Positions 43,341-55,516 of a stretch of DNA of 64,000 nucleotides are shown here, in pieces; the first letter of the stretch is position 1; each line of letters opens with the position of its first letter. The DNA comes from Posidonia oceanica (taxonomy: Eukaryota > Streptophyta > Magnoliopsida > Alismatales > Posidoniaceae): positions 122,545,001 to 122,609,000 of the forward strand of contig JAZBRS010000029.1 of the NCBI GenBank assembly GCA_037176725.1. Direction: 5' to 3'. Both the position numbers and the translations under genes were made by a program. Under the pieces are notes generated by a model, which saw nothing but the letters and a program-made list of their open reading frames with translations, was not told the DNA's origin and made no database searches.

Positions 43341-45053
43341 CCAGCCTGATGCATAGGAAGATGCAGGGGCCCATCGTGGTGGGTGTGCAATGGTCTCAGA
43401 GCGGGTATGCATTGTAGCATCACGGGGTGACAAACGATGGACATGCCGGTCATCAAGGACCTACCCAACGCGGTGGGTGGCCAAAACTTTAAAAAGCGCG
43501 GAGCCTCTAAGCAAGGTCAAGCAAAAAGTGCTTGTCCTTGGCTTCGATTTTCGAAAATAGGGAGAAGGGGAAGATAACATATTATTACATATATTATGCT
43601 TTTCGTGGCTTCGGATTCAAAGCAGCTGTTTGGTGAGAGGATGCTTCTACACTTCCTGACTTAGGAGATTCTCGATCCTCGAGCAACGCCACGTCAAGTT
43701 GTGGTTGGTGGCTCTCATTCTTACTCTTGGTTCAAGATGAGGCATCAGCTTTGCAAAACATAGCCTTTGGCTGCATGTGGGTAGTAGAAGCGTTGGATGT
43801 AGCTTTATAGCCTCTATCCTAATTCCTCAGGGACCAACTACCGCTTTTGACGCTATTGGATAGACATTTCTTTTCCCCTCTTGAGTGACTGGAGTTGCAT
43901 CTAAGTTGCCAGGGAGGTAGAGTTGTTGTTTGCACAAGGGATTGGAGCATGCTTCTTCGCTCGGAGGGTGGGGCCAGGTCCTCTGGATAATGTTTCTTGT
44001 GCAGTTGGCAATGTGGTGCTTGGAGTAGAAAGTTGAGGGGGCTTTGATGCTTGTCCGAGTCACACCTCTCATGGGCGTCTTCTTTCTTCAACTTCTTTCT
44101 TCATTTTTCTTTTATGCCTAGCATGCATATCTTGTTATCATATATTTTTTCTCACATGATCTCAATTCTTTTGGATATGCACGTCTTCGCCCTCTTGGGG
44201 TAGCGGTCACTAATGAGGCATTAAGAGTTCGACTGGTCGGCATACACCTTCAGCCTCTACTGTATGTACAGGTAGCCTTTGGCTATGCTCTGCTCTGCTT
44301 TGCTTTGGTCCTCTCCATGTCTGGTGGACTCACATGATTGGATTGACCTTGCTTTTGGAGTTTCACACTTAGCAAGATTCTCTGTTTGCTCTAAGCCTCA
44401 CTCTATGGCCACATGCAATGAGATGACGCTGCTCGGGTGAGTACTGCTTGAGATTGTCAATGCTTGACATCCTCTCGGCACTGTTTGTTTGTCCAAAGTC
44501 GGGTTCTTGATTATACAAATGTTTGTGGGTTTTGTATATTTTAGAAAAGGAAGGGACAAACATTTTTTTGGGTTTTTGCATTGGTTTTGTATTTTTATGG
44601 TTTTTCGGGTTTAGGAAAATATAAAAGAAGAAAACCAGCAGAAAGGGGAAACATGTTTTTGTTGTTTTTTGATTTTTCGATTTTTTTGTTTTCTGTGTTT
44701 TCCAAGATGCAGGAAATGATATGTACATGCAAGAAGTGATATGTACATGCAGGAAGTAATATGTACATGCAAGAAGTGATATGTATGTGCAGGAAGAAAA
44801 ATGCATGTTTTTGGGTTTTGATGGATTTTATATTTTTTATGAATTTTCTGATAGGCGAGAAAATGCAAAACAAAATGGAAATAAAATAAAGCAAGACAGG
44901 AAAGAAAAGGATAAGGTAAGAGGGACTCACCTGTCAGCAACCTCAGGGTGGAGGTGCTGGGTCCGCTCCTATGTTGTTGGCGCTGTCAGCGGGGTCTGCT
45001 ATCGACAGCACGGGGAGCACTAGGTGCGGGATTTGGTCATGAAGAGTCGCCAC

Positions 45054-46977
45054 TGTCGTAACCGGGCATTACCGGAGCAACGTTGTGTGTGCTGCCAGAG
45101 CTTGCGCGTGCCAACCGACGAGGGGTCGCGAATAGTAGGTGGATCCAAGGAAGGAAACTCGACTCAAAAACACCGAAAAAGCGGGAAAAAATAAAAGATA
45201 AAGCAAATCGGAGTCGTCACCTAGTCTATTAAATCGGAAGACGAGGAAAACCGAGGAAAAGCATGAATATAGGAAAATGGGTGCAATATTATGCAAAATA
45301 AATGACTCGTGCCTAGGATAAGGGCATAATGGTCATTACAAGCCAAAAGAAAGGGTAAGGACTCCTGCTACGCACGGTGAAGGTGTTAGGCACCCCCGAT
45401 ACACCTGGAATCGGTCTTTCTAGGCTTGTCGCTTGCATATGCAGGAATGTCGGCAAATGCTTGCCTTTACTGTAAGCCCGAGGGCGATAGATGCTATGAA
45501 TGCCTAATGTATGCTTTACTTGTTTAAATGCCATTTGAAAACATGCTGTACTTAGCGAAAAACATGCCAAACATGGATGATTATGGCTAGAATGCCATGA
45601 TGCAGTGGTAAAACAACTAGGAAGCTAAAACAGGGTTAAACAAACTAAGTAGATGAAAAACAAAGCGACAAGCAAGGGGCATCTATCCACTGTCTGAACA
45701 GTGGGCTGGGTCGCCAGTCAATCTTACGGCAGCACACCTTGCCGATGTGAGCGGCGGCGGCACATGGTGCCATTTTGAGCGGTGGAGGCACTAGTCGCCA
45801 GTAGGATAGGCGACGACACCTGCTACTCACTACTGCAGACATCCAACTTCATCACCGGCAAAAGGATACTCAGACGATGCAAAACATGAAACCGAATATG
45901 TGGAAATGCAGAGGGCATATCCATGATTAAAACCATGTAACTACTTTGCGAAATGGAAACATAGATCACGAGATACAACGGTCTAAAGTCCAGCCGGTGG
46001 ACAGTTAATAATACAGTCGAGTCGTTGGTGTGATAGGCGGCTCAACTGGCAGTCCAAGGCCGAACTTCATGAACAAATCCGGCACCCACTACCCACCGGA
46101 ACCCATCGGCGGTAGTCATCTCGACGCTCCCCACAGCAACCACAGCAAGCCAACACTTCCCACAGCAATCCTCCATGCTTCCTAGCATCCCGTGCGACAC
46201 TCCCACAACCCCAAACCTCGCCGTGAGTCCCCTACATTGCCGATCGAACCGCCGCCATCCTCCTCGGCCGCTGCCAGCCATAAACAGCCAAAGGCCACAC
46301 CACGGCACCAAACGCCGCCAAATCTTGCATACACCTCCACTAGGCATCCACGAACACAACCCAATCGCACTGAGCAACCGCCATTGCCTCCTGCGCCGCT
46401 GCGACCTCCACGCTGGTGCACTCCGACGAGCAAGGTTGGGGAGCCACTCCACGCGCCCCTGCAAGTGAGCAACCTCTCCCTCGCGTTCGTGACACTCTGT
46501 GCTTGCTTCCTGTATAGTTAATTCTATTTTATCGATGCTTTATCGTCGTTGTTAGCCTTCTTCTCTAGCACCGGAGGACTGCCAGGTTAGCCGCCAGTGA
46601 GAGCGGTGACTAACCTGTGTCTCGCCTACTTTGCGCTCCTCCCTCTCCCCTCGACCATGTTGCGACACTCCAACAGGAGACTGAGCCTGCAGCCGTCGGC
46701 CCAACTCGTGGCTGACGAGTAATCGGCAAACTCTAGTGAGTTTGATGGGGAGGGGACCCGAGCATGCGTTTTCGTGTTTCCTCAGTTTGCATCGCTCCCT
46801 CGGCCCTTCCTCTACCTTCCACGGCCTTCACAAAGAGCCACGAGCGTGTCTCGTGAGCTCATGATCTTCCTTAGGGCCGGCGGACACGTCCGTCTCCGGT
46901 GAAGAGGGATGGAGGTGGAGGAGGAGATCTGAGCAGCTATTTTACATTCTCCTTGTTTGTTCTTGATCTCTAGTATG
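45054..46977 (-). repeat. W 5' LTR, 3' part
   Basis: On the minus strand the LTR ends GGTTACGACA directly before the PBS. It holds the R/U5 block (45355-45430) and GC inverted repeats (TAGTCGCC...GGCGAC at 45781-45806; GTTAGCCGCC...TGACTAAC near 46587-46615). It is interrupted at 46977 by Z; the remainder lies beyond the window. Short frames near 46040-46520 show no recognisable domain. Confidence 0.78.
46973..46977 (-). repeat. Probable target site duplication of Z (gtatg)
   Basis: These 5 bp directly precede the outer end of the Z LTR. The partner copy would be outside the window, so this is a prediction. Confidence 0.5.
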
Positions 46978-47599
46978 TGTAGCGATCCCATGTTTCGCGA
47001 TTGTCCGTGGATGCTGCCAGAGCTCGCGTGCACCGATCGGAAATCAGGTTCACTATTAGCGGGTGATCCGAGGAGGAAACTCGACTCAAAACACCAAAAA
47101 CAGGGGCGAAAAGCCAAAGGGAAAAAAAAGAAAAGAAAGGAAAGACACAAGGGAGTCGCCACCGTGTCTATTAAGTCAGGAGACAAGGAAAACCGGGGAA
47201 ATGCATGAAAAACATGCAAAACCACACAAGAAGATGCAATGCAATGCAAATGCTATGCAAAGAAGATGTCTCGTGCCAAGGACGAGGGCAAAAGGGTCAT
47301 TGTGGGCCAGAGAAAGGGTAAGGACTCCTGTTACGTGCGGGGAAGGTGTTGGGCACCCCCAACATGCCCGAGGAGTGGTCTTTCTAGGCTTACGCTCGCT
47401 TTTGAGGGAAAATGCATGCTTTGAATGCCTAAGTGCCATGAATGCCTGCTAAATTAGGTGCTTGGATACTTAAATGCTAGATATGCTGTGATTACATGCT
47501 CAAAGTTGTGTTCTAAATGATGCGGTGCACAAGGAAAGTAAACGTGCAACCTATGTGCTCAGCAACGCTGTCTGTGTTCCGAACCGGGAGAACCTTGGT

Positions 47600-47660
47600 T
47601 TGTGAAAACTCTAGGCAGTAAGCATCACTGCCCTAATGCGAATGCAAGTGATTAAAACAA
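47600..47660 (-). promoter_or_regulatory. Z LTR promoter region with hairpin
   Basis: The inverted repeat GGCAGT/ACTGCC (47614-47632) is the same as in S. The TATA-like position reads 'gcattagg' here, so the TATA box is weak or lost. Confidence 0.5.
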
Positions 47661-50600
47661 AACGGCGATAAAACCATACACATGCAAGCGACATGCAAGG
47701 GAAAACAAGAGTCGGCATGCAAAACGGTGCAAAAAATAGGCGAAAACAGATGTTGGCACGCAAAACAGTGCAAAAGCGATAGCAGGCATGCAAAATGGTG
47801 CGAGAACAGGCGAAACAGATGCTGGCACGCAAAACGATGCATGCAATGCAAATGAATGATGTGTTGTGATTCAGATGGGTTTATCTTAAGGATCTGAAGC
47901 CTGATCTGAGATAACTTTGGTTTAAATGAAAGATCATTCAACTAGGAAGACCTGGACAGTTAGATCGTGGAAATCCAACGGTCCGATCTAAAGTTATTCA
48001 GGAATCAAATTAGAAGGCTCAAGGGCTAGAAAAGGTAGGGGCCTAAGTGCAAATAGTCCCTAAGGATGTGCAATGCAAGATGTGTGCATGCAAAAGTGAT
48101 GAAAATGCTTGAATGCATGCAAGGATGCAATGATAGATGACATGGGGATGTGAATGCATGCAAAAATGCAATGCAAGGACCTAAGTGTAATTTGGGAAAA
48201 CTACAGGGTCCTATGTGCAACATGTGCCTAACTGTGTGTGAAACAGGTCTAATGCATGCAAAAGATGATAAAGAAACCATGCATGGGTGAATGCAAGGCT
48301 AAATAGGAGTTATGCATGCAAAAATGCAAGAAAAGGACCTAAGTGCAGTTTTAAAAACTTGTAGGACCTAAATGCAATGCGAGGAAAGCATGCAGACTTG
48401 CAAAAGTCGAAAACTGGGTCCAATATGCAATTTCAGAAAACAATGGGACCTTAAAACAATGCAATGAGTTTTAAAATGCAACTAAACATGGCATTTGTAA
48501 GCATAGAGGACTAAGATGCAATAAAAACATGTTATTGGTGTTTTCTGCAATGCAATATAGTTTGAAACATGATTTAAATGATTGATTACATGCAAACTGG
48601 AATGATATGCAATTATTAAGTTTTTCAGGATTTTTCTGCAATGCAATAAGGTTTAAAACATGATTTAAATGATTGATTAACAACAGATGGACTTAAATGC
48701 AATTATGGGATTTTTCAAGGGTTTTTTACAATGTAAAAATGCAAAAACAGACTACTGACTCACAACAGATGGACCTAAATGCAATTATTACATTTTTTGG
48801 GGTTTTTTGCAATGTTATATGGTTTTAAACATGCTTTAAATGAAAATTGATTGAATAAAGGACCTAGATGCAATTAAATGATTTTTTGAGTTTTTTAATG
48901 CAATACAGTAAGGTAAACATGTAATTTAAATGATTTTATCAACTGGCAGAGGACTAAAATGCAATAAAAACTAACAGAGGCAATTTTGTGCAATGTAATA
49001 AGGTAAACATGCAGATTAAATGATTTTATAACCATGCATAGGACTGGAATGCAAATCTAGAAACATGTGGCATTTTATTTCAATACAATTTGGTTTTAAA
49101 TGGCATTTAAATGATTTTGAAACCATGCAGGTGGACCTAGATGCAAATAAGCAAAAATGCTGACTTTTAATGCAATGCAGTATAGTTAAAATGCAACATT
49201 AAATGAAATGCAAACTAATAGTGGACTGAGATGCAATTTAAACAAATATGAGAGCTAAAATACAATGCATGCATTAAACTAACATTCAGATGCATTTAAA
49301 TATTTAAATGAAGGACCTACATGCCATAAACTAAAACTCAAGCATTTAATTGCAATGCAATAAGCTAACAAAATAAAATTAAATGATTTGATTCAAAGTC
49401 AGGACCAGAAAGCAATTAAAGAAAACTAACAGACTTGACTTCAAGAAATAAAAAGGAAATGCTTAACTGCAAGCGGACCTACTTGCAGATATTTAAAACC
49501 TAAAGAAAATAAAAGCAATGCATGCACTGAAACCTTATTAAACTTTTAAAACGAAAAAATAAATGCACAGTCGTCTTCCCTACGCAGCATAGGAACCGTG
49601 CCGGCGAAGGAAGAAGCAGTAGTGGCGGCGACGGCGGGTGCATGGCGGTGCTGGGGGTCCTGGAGGCAAGAGCCAGTGCAGGCGGAGTGTCTAGTGGTGT
49701 CCGCGGCATCGGAGGGCGGCTAGTGCATGCTAGCGACGTCGGTGGTCTTCTGCAGTGAAGGTCAGAGGTGGGGCGACCACCGGAGGCTGCAGAACGACGC
49801 GGAGGGTGCTGGGTCAGCTTCGTGGCAGTCAGGCGATGCTGTACGAGCAAATCCGGAGGTCGGAGGCTGCTGGAGACGTCCGGACAGTCTGGAGGTAATG
49901 CGCAGAGATGGCAGAGGACGAGAGGAGGTCTGGAAGCAGTGGCGAGGGCCAAGCTGCGTTGATCCAGCTCCCTGAGGTTCCGACGATGCTCTGGACAAAG
50001 TTTGAGAAGACCTAGTGCAATGAGGCGGTGGGATGACTCGGCGATGGCTCCTGCGGTGGCTCCGACATATTGCAGACGTCACACGAGCGGAGGAGGGCTG
50101 AGGATAGCTTGCATAGGCTGGAGGGGGCATGCTGGTGTGCTGGCGAACCTCGGAGCGGAGCCTGGAGCGACGAAGCAGCCCGGAGTGCATTGGACAAGCC
50201 GTCGGAAGCGCGGGGGCTCGTCGAGGAAAACGACCCCACGGCGGTGCGGGAAAGCTAAGCTAGGCCTCTAACCTAAAAACCACCTATCTAGGAAGCGAGA
50301 ACAGAACATGCTGAGCAAGGATCCAGGGTTATTTACCTTTGAAGCGTGCCGGAATGCCCTGACGACGTCCGGTTGGGTCGCTGCTATCGGCGGAGGTCAC
50401 TGCGGTGCTGGATGAAGTGGAGGCGTCACGCGGCGATCGGAGACGACTCCTGGTGCTGCGAGGAAGCCTCTGGGATGCTCAGAAGTGAGGTTGCAAGCTC
50501 GGAGCTCGGTTTGGAATTTTTGGGTGGTCTTACTGAGGATTTCTGGTTCTCTGGTGTAGGTGGCTCTCCGGTGCTCTCACGGTGGTGGTTTGGGTTGGTG

Positions 50601-51939
50601 GAGGTGTGGGGAAGAAGGTGGAGAGGTCTGGAGGTGGTTTTGTGAGCTCAGGAGTGAGGTCGAGTTTTGGTGGCGTTTCTGGACAGGAACAGTGCAAGGT
50701 GTATGCGGTGGGGGAAACGGTCTGTGAGAGCGATGGGGGTGAGCTTGGGATTGGGTTGAGAAGCTGGGGGTGTGGTGAGTGGATCGGGGAAGTTTGGAGG
50801 GGTTCTGGGTGATGTGGAGGTCTGGGTGAGCTTGAAGTTGCAGGTTTTGCTAAGGAGGGGGAAGCTCTGGTTTTCTCTTGTGCACAAGGCTTCTTCTCTC
50901 TAGTTCTCTCTTACACAGGTGTGGTGGATGGATGAGGAAGGAGATGGATCGGTTTTGTTCAATGGGGCGCACTTGATTGGGAATTGGCAGGGGCATGGGT
51001 CGTCTGGTCAGTTGGTAGGTGAATGCCAGCAATGTGGGTGGCTGGCGGGTCATGGCAGTGAGGGGAGAAGGCCGACGGGTAGGTGGCTCTGTGAGGCTAG
51101 CTCTGCCGCACAATGGAGTGTGGCCAGGGGTGGAGTGTGCGGCGAGGGGATGCGCTGTGAGAGGGCTGAGTCTGTAGAGAGGTGGAGTGTTGGGTTTGAA
51201 GGGGATGATGGTGGGAAAAAGGAGAAGAAATAAGGAGGGTGAGGAGAAGGTTCTGGTCGTGGGCTGGCCTAATGGTGGGCTGGGTCGAGGAAGAAGGAGA
51301 AGGGTGAAGGTCGGGCAATGGAGGTGCTAATGGGTGTAAATGGAAGCTGCAGGTCGGAGGAGAAAATGAAGAAGAAGAAGAAGAAGGAGAAGATGTTGCG
51401 GGCTGGGCTTGGGAGATTGAAAAGAAAAAAGAAAGAAAAAGAAAGGGAAGGAGGAGTGGGCCGGGGGAAATGGGCTGAAAGAGGAAGAAAAAGAAAGAAG
51501 GGAGGAAAAAAGAAAGGGAAAAAAGAGGAGAAAAAGGAAGAGGAGGGATTTGGGTCTTTTTGTTTTAAAGTTGTATTTCTTTTAGAATTTAGAGTTTTGA
51601 ATGTTTTGAGTTAGGGTTTTAAGCTTTTTTAGAGGACCGTTTTCTTTTTAAGCCTTTTAATTAGGGTTTCAAGGTTTTAAAAGATTGTTTGTTTTGTTTT
51701 TAAACTTGTTTTCTTTCTTTTTTATGTTTTTTAACTTGTTTTTCTTTTAATTGTTTTAATTGATGTTTTCCTTTTGTTTGTTTTAATTGGATTTTTAGAA
51801 TGTTTTCTTAGTTTTAATTGCTTTTAATTGGATTTTTCTTTTAATTGCTTTTTCAAGTTTTTTAATTGTTTTTTAAGGTTTTGATTTTAGTTGTTTTAAG
51901 TCTTTTAGTTTGTTATAATTTATTCTTTTAAGTTTTTAA

Positions 51940-52222
51940 ATTGTTTTTAATTGATTTTGAGTTGTTTTGATTTGTTTTTAATTGGATTTAAGTTTTTAAA
52001 TTGTTTTTGATTGATTTTAAGTTGTTTTGATTTGTTTTTAATTAGATTTAAGTTTTTGAATTGTTTTTTTATTGATTTTAAGTTGTTTTGATTTGTTTTT
52101 AATTAGATTTAAGTTTTTAAATTGTTTTTGATTGATTTTATGTTGTTTTGATTTGTTTTCAATTAGATTTAAGTTTTTAAATTGTTTTGATTGATTTTAA
52201 GTTGTTTTGATTTGTTTTCTAA
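51940..52222 (-). repeat. 60-bp tandem repeat in Z LTR
   Basis: About 4.5 copies of a 60-61 bp T-rich unit that begins 'gttgttttgatttgttttt' on the plus strand. The period is exact over four consecutive copies. Confidence 0.93.
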
Positions 52223-52834
52223 GTGTTTTAATTTGTTTTATTTTTTGTTTTTTTGAAGGGTTCTTTTTGAAATGGTTTTTGAGGTGTAGGCTTTTAGGAT
52301 TTAGGGTTTTGGAGGAAAAGAAATGGGAAGATAGGAAAGAAAGAAAGAAAGAAAGAAAGAAGGAAAGCAAAGGGAAAGGGGAAATTGAAAAATCAAATAA
52401 GATAGAATAAAATAAAATAAAAATAGAAATAAAATAGAAGGAAGGAAGGGGAAGAAGTGAGGAGGAGCAAGAATGAGTTGGGCCTGCGGAGAGCATGAAA
52501 AGAAGGAGAAAGAGTGGGAGGATAAAGAGGAGAGAGAAAAGGATAATGAGGAGGGAAAGAAGGGGAATGGCTTGGATTTGGGGGGGTTTTGTGTGAGTGT
52601 GTGACCTAGGGTTTCTAAGGTTTGACCTAGGGTTTAACCTAGGATTTTCTAAGGTTTTAAATGGGATTCTTGAAGGGTTTTTGGAAGGTTTTGGGCTTAG
52701 GGTTTGGTTTGGTTTTGGGTTTAGGGTTTGAAAGTTTTTAATTTTCTGGTTTTTTGTGACGTGGGGTTTCCTAGGTTGTTCCACCAGAGAGAGGGAGAGA
52801 GCCACTTAACAAAGGTCAAAAGTGGGTGTCAACA

Positions 52835-52975
52835 GATGCCCCTCCCTGAGCGAGGTCAAGGGGACCGAGGCTGCTGCTCAGGGTTGACAAGACACCCCAC
52901 CTTACCGACGAGAGCCAGGCACTGTTGGCATGGGTCACTTATCCAGCGGAGGCACCGGAAATCTTGACCCGATGT
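52835..52975 (-). other. Z PPT, PPT-adjacent hairpin and conserved block
   Basis: The PPT complement 'gatgcccctccc' begins at 52835. CCCTGAGC (52844-52851) pairs with GCTCAGGG (52876-52883). The block up to about 52975 matches X, W and B. Confidence 0.85.
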
Positions 52976-53749
52976 CGAAATGCAAATGCAAATGCAAATG
53001 CAGGATGCCAATGCAGATGTTAATGCGAATGTTAGTACCGATGCGAATGCTGATGCAAAGTTGATATGCTGCTGATGTTAATGTTGATGTTGAACCAATA
53101 TGCACCAATGCATGATGCAGATATGGTAAGAGATGGCACCGTGCCGATGCATGGAGATGCGAAGTGATGCTAATGTAGCCATCTAGCATGGAGTGCCGAT
53201 GCAGTGAATGATGAGTTGACGGACTCCTCACTAGATAGTTAGGGTTATCAGCCCAAATAAAAGGATGCCAGACAGGGTGACGGGTGTCATCCGAGCAGTT
53301 TGGACTGCCAGCCCAGAGAAGATACTGACGACGGCAAAAAAGATGCCCTTAGTATTTGGGATGATACCAGGGGACAGCCGAAGCGCTCGTGGCATCGAAA
53401 GAAGGGTTGGACAATTATGACGGGTGTCAATCGAGCAGTTTGGGCTGCCAGCCCAGGGCAGACATTTTGACGAGCGTCAATCGAGCAGTTTGGGCTACCA
53501 GCCTGGAGCAGACATTTTGACGGGCGTCAACCGAGCAGTTTGGGCTACCAACCTGGAGCAGACATTTTGATAGGCGTCAACCGAGCAGTTTGGGCTGCCA
53601 GCCCGGAGCAGGAAAGGTAGCTTGTCCTCGCTCGAGGAAGCAAGCAGACGACTAAGGCGGCGCGGAATAAAAGGGGCAAAATTTCCACACGAAAGAAAAG
53701 GGGGCATCTTTCCTGCTAAGACAGCAAGCAAGGAAAGGGGACGCACGAT

Positions 53750-54910
53750 AGATGATAGGTTTCGGACCCATCAACCGCAAAGGACGAGCTGATAAATGAG
53801 TGATAGGTTTTGGACCCATCGACTGTGAAGGACGAGCTGATAAATGAGTGATAGGTTCCAGACCCATCGACCACAAGGAAGTGATATGATAAGCTTCAGG
53901 CTTACCGACCGTAATGGATAGGTTTCGGACCCATCGACCGCAAGGGAGTGAATGATAAATTTCGGACTTATCGACCAGAAAAGATAGGTTTCGGACCTAC
54001 CGATCGCATGGGTGGCACGATGTGATAGGTTTCGGACCCATCGATCGCAAAGGGAGTGGATGATAAGTTTCAAACTTATCGACCGGAAAGAGGCCAGGAA
54101 TGATAAGTGCAAGCCTTATCAAGACCGGAAAGAGTCCAGGAATGATAGGTGCAAGCCCTATCAAGATCGGCAAGAGGTTAGGAATGATAACTGCAAGCCT
54201 TATCAAGATCGGACTGCCAAGATTGATAGCTGCAAGCCCTATCAAGACCGGGAAGAGGCTAGGAATGATAAGTGCAAGCCTTATCAAGACTGGACCGCCA
54301 AGAATGATAGGTGCAAGCACTATCAAGACCGGGAAGAGGCCAGGAATGATAAGTGCAAGCCTTATCAAGACCGGACCGCTAAGAATGATAGGTGCAAGCC
54401 CTATCAAGACCGGGAAGAGGCTAGGAATGATAAGTGCAAGCCTTATCAAGACCGGGCCGCCAGGAATGGTAGGTGCAAGCCCCTTCAAGACCGGGAAGAA
54501 GCCAAGAATGATAAGTGCAAGCCTTATCAAGACCGGACCGCCAAGAATGATAGGTGCAAGCCCTATCAAGACCGGGAAGAAGCCAGGAATGATAAGTGCA
54601 AGCCTTATCAAGACCGGACTGCCAAGAATGATAGATGATAGGTTTCGAACCCACCGACCGCGAAAGGGTAACTGATAAGATTCGGACTTATCGACCGCAA
54701 AGGATTGGAATGTGATAAGTTTTGGACCTATCGACCGCAAAGGTAGATGATAAGTTTCAGACTTATCGACTGGAAAGGGTAGGTTTCGGACCTACCGACT
54801 GCAAAGGTAGATGATAAGTTTCGGACTTATCGACCGAAAAGGATAGGTTTTGGACCTACCGACCGCAAAGGTAGATGATAAGTTTCGGACTTATCGACTA
54901 GAAAGGATAG
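53750..54910 (-). repeat. TTCGG-loop hairpins in Z
   Basis: Units 'gataagtttcggacttatcgacc' (arms GATAAGT/ACTTATC) and 'ggtaggtttcggacctaccgac' (arms GGTAGGT/ACCTACC) recur on both sides of the alternating array, for example near 54060, 54779, 54812 and 54876. Some copies with GATAGGT/ACCCATC have one mismatch. Confidence 0.85.
54102..54640 (-). repeat. Alternating hairpin array in Z
   Basis: Thirteen units of about 40 bp alternate strictly: GATAAG-tgcaagc-CTTATC (for example 54102-54120, 54348, 54428, 54590) and GATAGG-tgcaagc-CCTATC (54144, 54388, 54549). Each is followed by 'aagaccgg'. The pair repeats every 80 bp or so. Both arms change together between the two types in most units. Confidence 0.92.
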
Positions 54911-55516
54911 CGGCACCAAGATCCAAAGGCGGAACAGAGGAACGGATGGGCCCACAACAGTTAGGCATGCTAGCCTAGATGCAGCTGGAGATGTGATATC
55001 ATGGGGCAGCGGGAAAAGATGCCCCTAGATCAGGGATGATACCAAGGGACAGCCGAAGCACCCTTGGCATCAAAAAGCGATAGACTAAGCTGACGTGCTT
55101 GTCAAACGGGTAGTTAGGGCTACCAGCCCGGTGGAGATCCAGCCAAGAGTGCTTGGTGGCTTCGCCCGTGTTGACGGTGCTGGTCTACAAAGATTTTGGC
55201 AACTAAGTGGAACACAGGGTCTTCTTGTAGCTTCCCTTAGCGCTGAGAGTGTTGGTAGTTGCTTCTGCGCTTGTAAGCTGCTGGGATCCGAGAGTGGTTC
55301 CTCATAGTCCTTGAGGGGTTGCATCTGCGAAGCTGTAGCAGTATGCTGAGGATGTGATTGCGAGAGACCATGCATGCATTATGTTATGGAAAGCAAACCA
55401 AACATACAAGCAAATGGCACAAAACATCCTTGTATTCACAAAGTCTTGGTTACACACCTATAACAGGCTGAACAGAGTACAGCAAGACTCAAAAAGGGAT
55501 ATGCAGACGTACAAAT

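Larger units (their letters stand above)
41416..45053 (-). other. W internal region
   Basis: From right to left on the minus strand: PBS (tggcgactc, 45044-45052), about 60 bp of leader, gag-tail remnant (about 44930-44990, 'gacccagcacctcc...gaggttgctgac'), then sequence homologous to B 17150-18950, fixed-loop hairpins (42385-43340) and the pre-PPT block. The jump from leader to gag tail shows the gag deletion. No frame is recognisable. Short direct repeats 'atatgtacatgcaagaagtg' lie at 44725-44795. Confidence 0.78.
40881..46977 (-). mobile_element. Element W: internally deleted, gag-less non-autonomous element
   Basis: Read on the minus strand, W has a 5' LTR (its right part cut by Z), PBS, a gag-tail remnant, about 3.6 kb non-coding sequence, PPT and a 3' LTR (cut on its left by Y). 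No gag core or pol is present, so it fits the LARD-like class. Its non-coding part matches that of B, so the two belong together; B has gag and W has lost it. Confidence 0.8.
46978..52834 (-). repeat. Z 3' LTR (5.86 kb)
   Basis: On the minus strand it starts TGTTGACACCCACTTTTG and ends in TCGCTACA. It contains a T-rich block (plus strand) with a 60-bp tandem repeat, A/T-rich 'aatgcaat' sequence (48050-49560), C/G-rich sequence with short unrecognised frames (49600-51300), an array of 'ggcatgcaaaacggtgc' units (47640-47860), the promoter hairpin (47614-47632) and the R/U5 block (47310-47395). No coding gene is recognisable. Confidence 0.92.
52976..55516 (-). other. Z non-coding region between PMD and LTR
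   Basis: About 2.5 kb without a recognisable gene. From left to right: 'aatgc-gatg' words (52980-53200), a hairpin at 53210-53229 (GATGAGT/ACTCCTC, one mismatch), four copies of 'gagcagtttgggctgccagcc'-like units (53280-53610), a TCCTCG hairpin (53628-53655), hairpins with loop TTCGG or TTCAG (53750-54900) and the alternating array. Confidence 0.8.

Noticed and set aside
46042..46521. Overlapping frames of 96-140 codons on both strands in W LTR
   Set aside because: They lie in U3-like C/G-rich LTR sequence, lack a domain and are open on both strands.
54012..54675. Open frames of about 190-250 codons in three frames over the Z hairpin array
   Set aside because: A repeat length that keeps frame explains them; the conserved signal is arm pairing, not codons.
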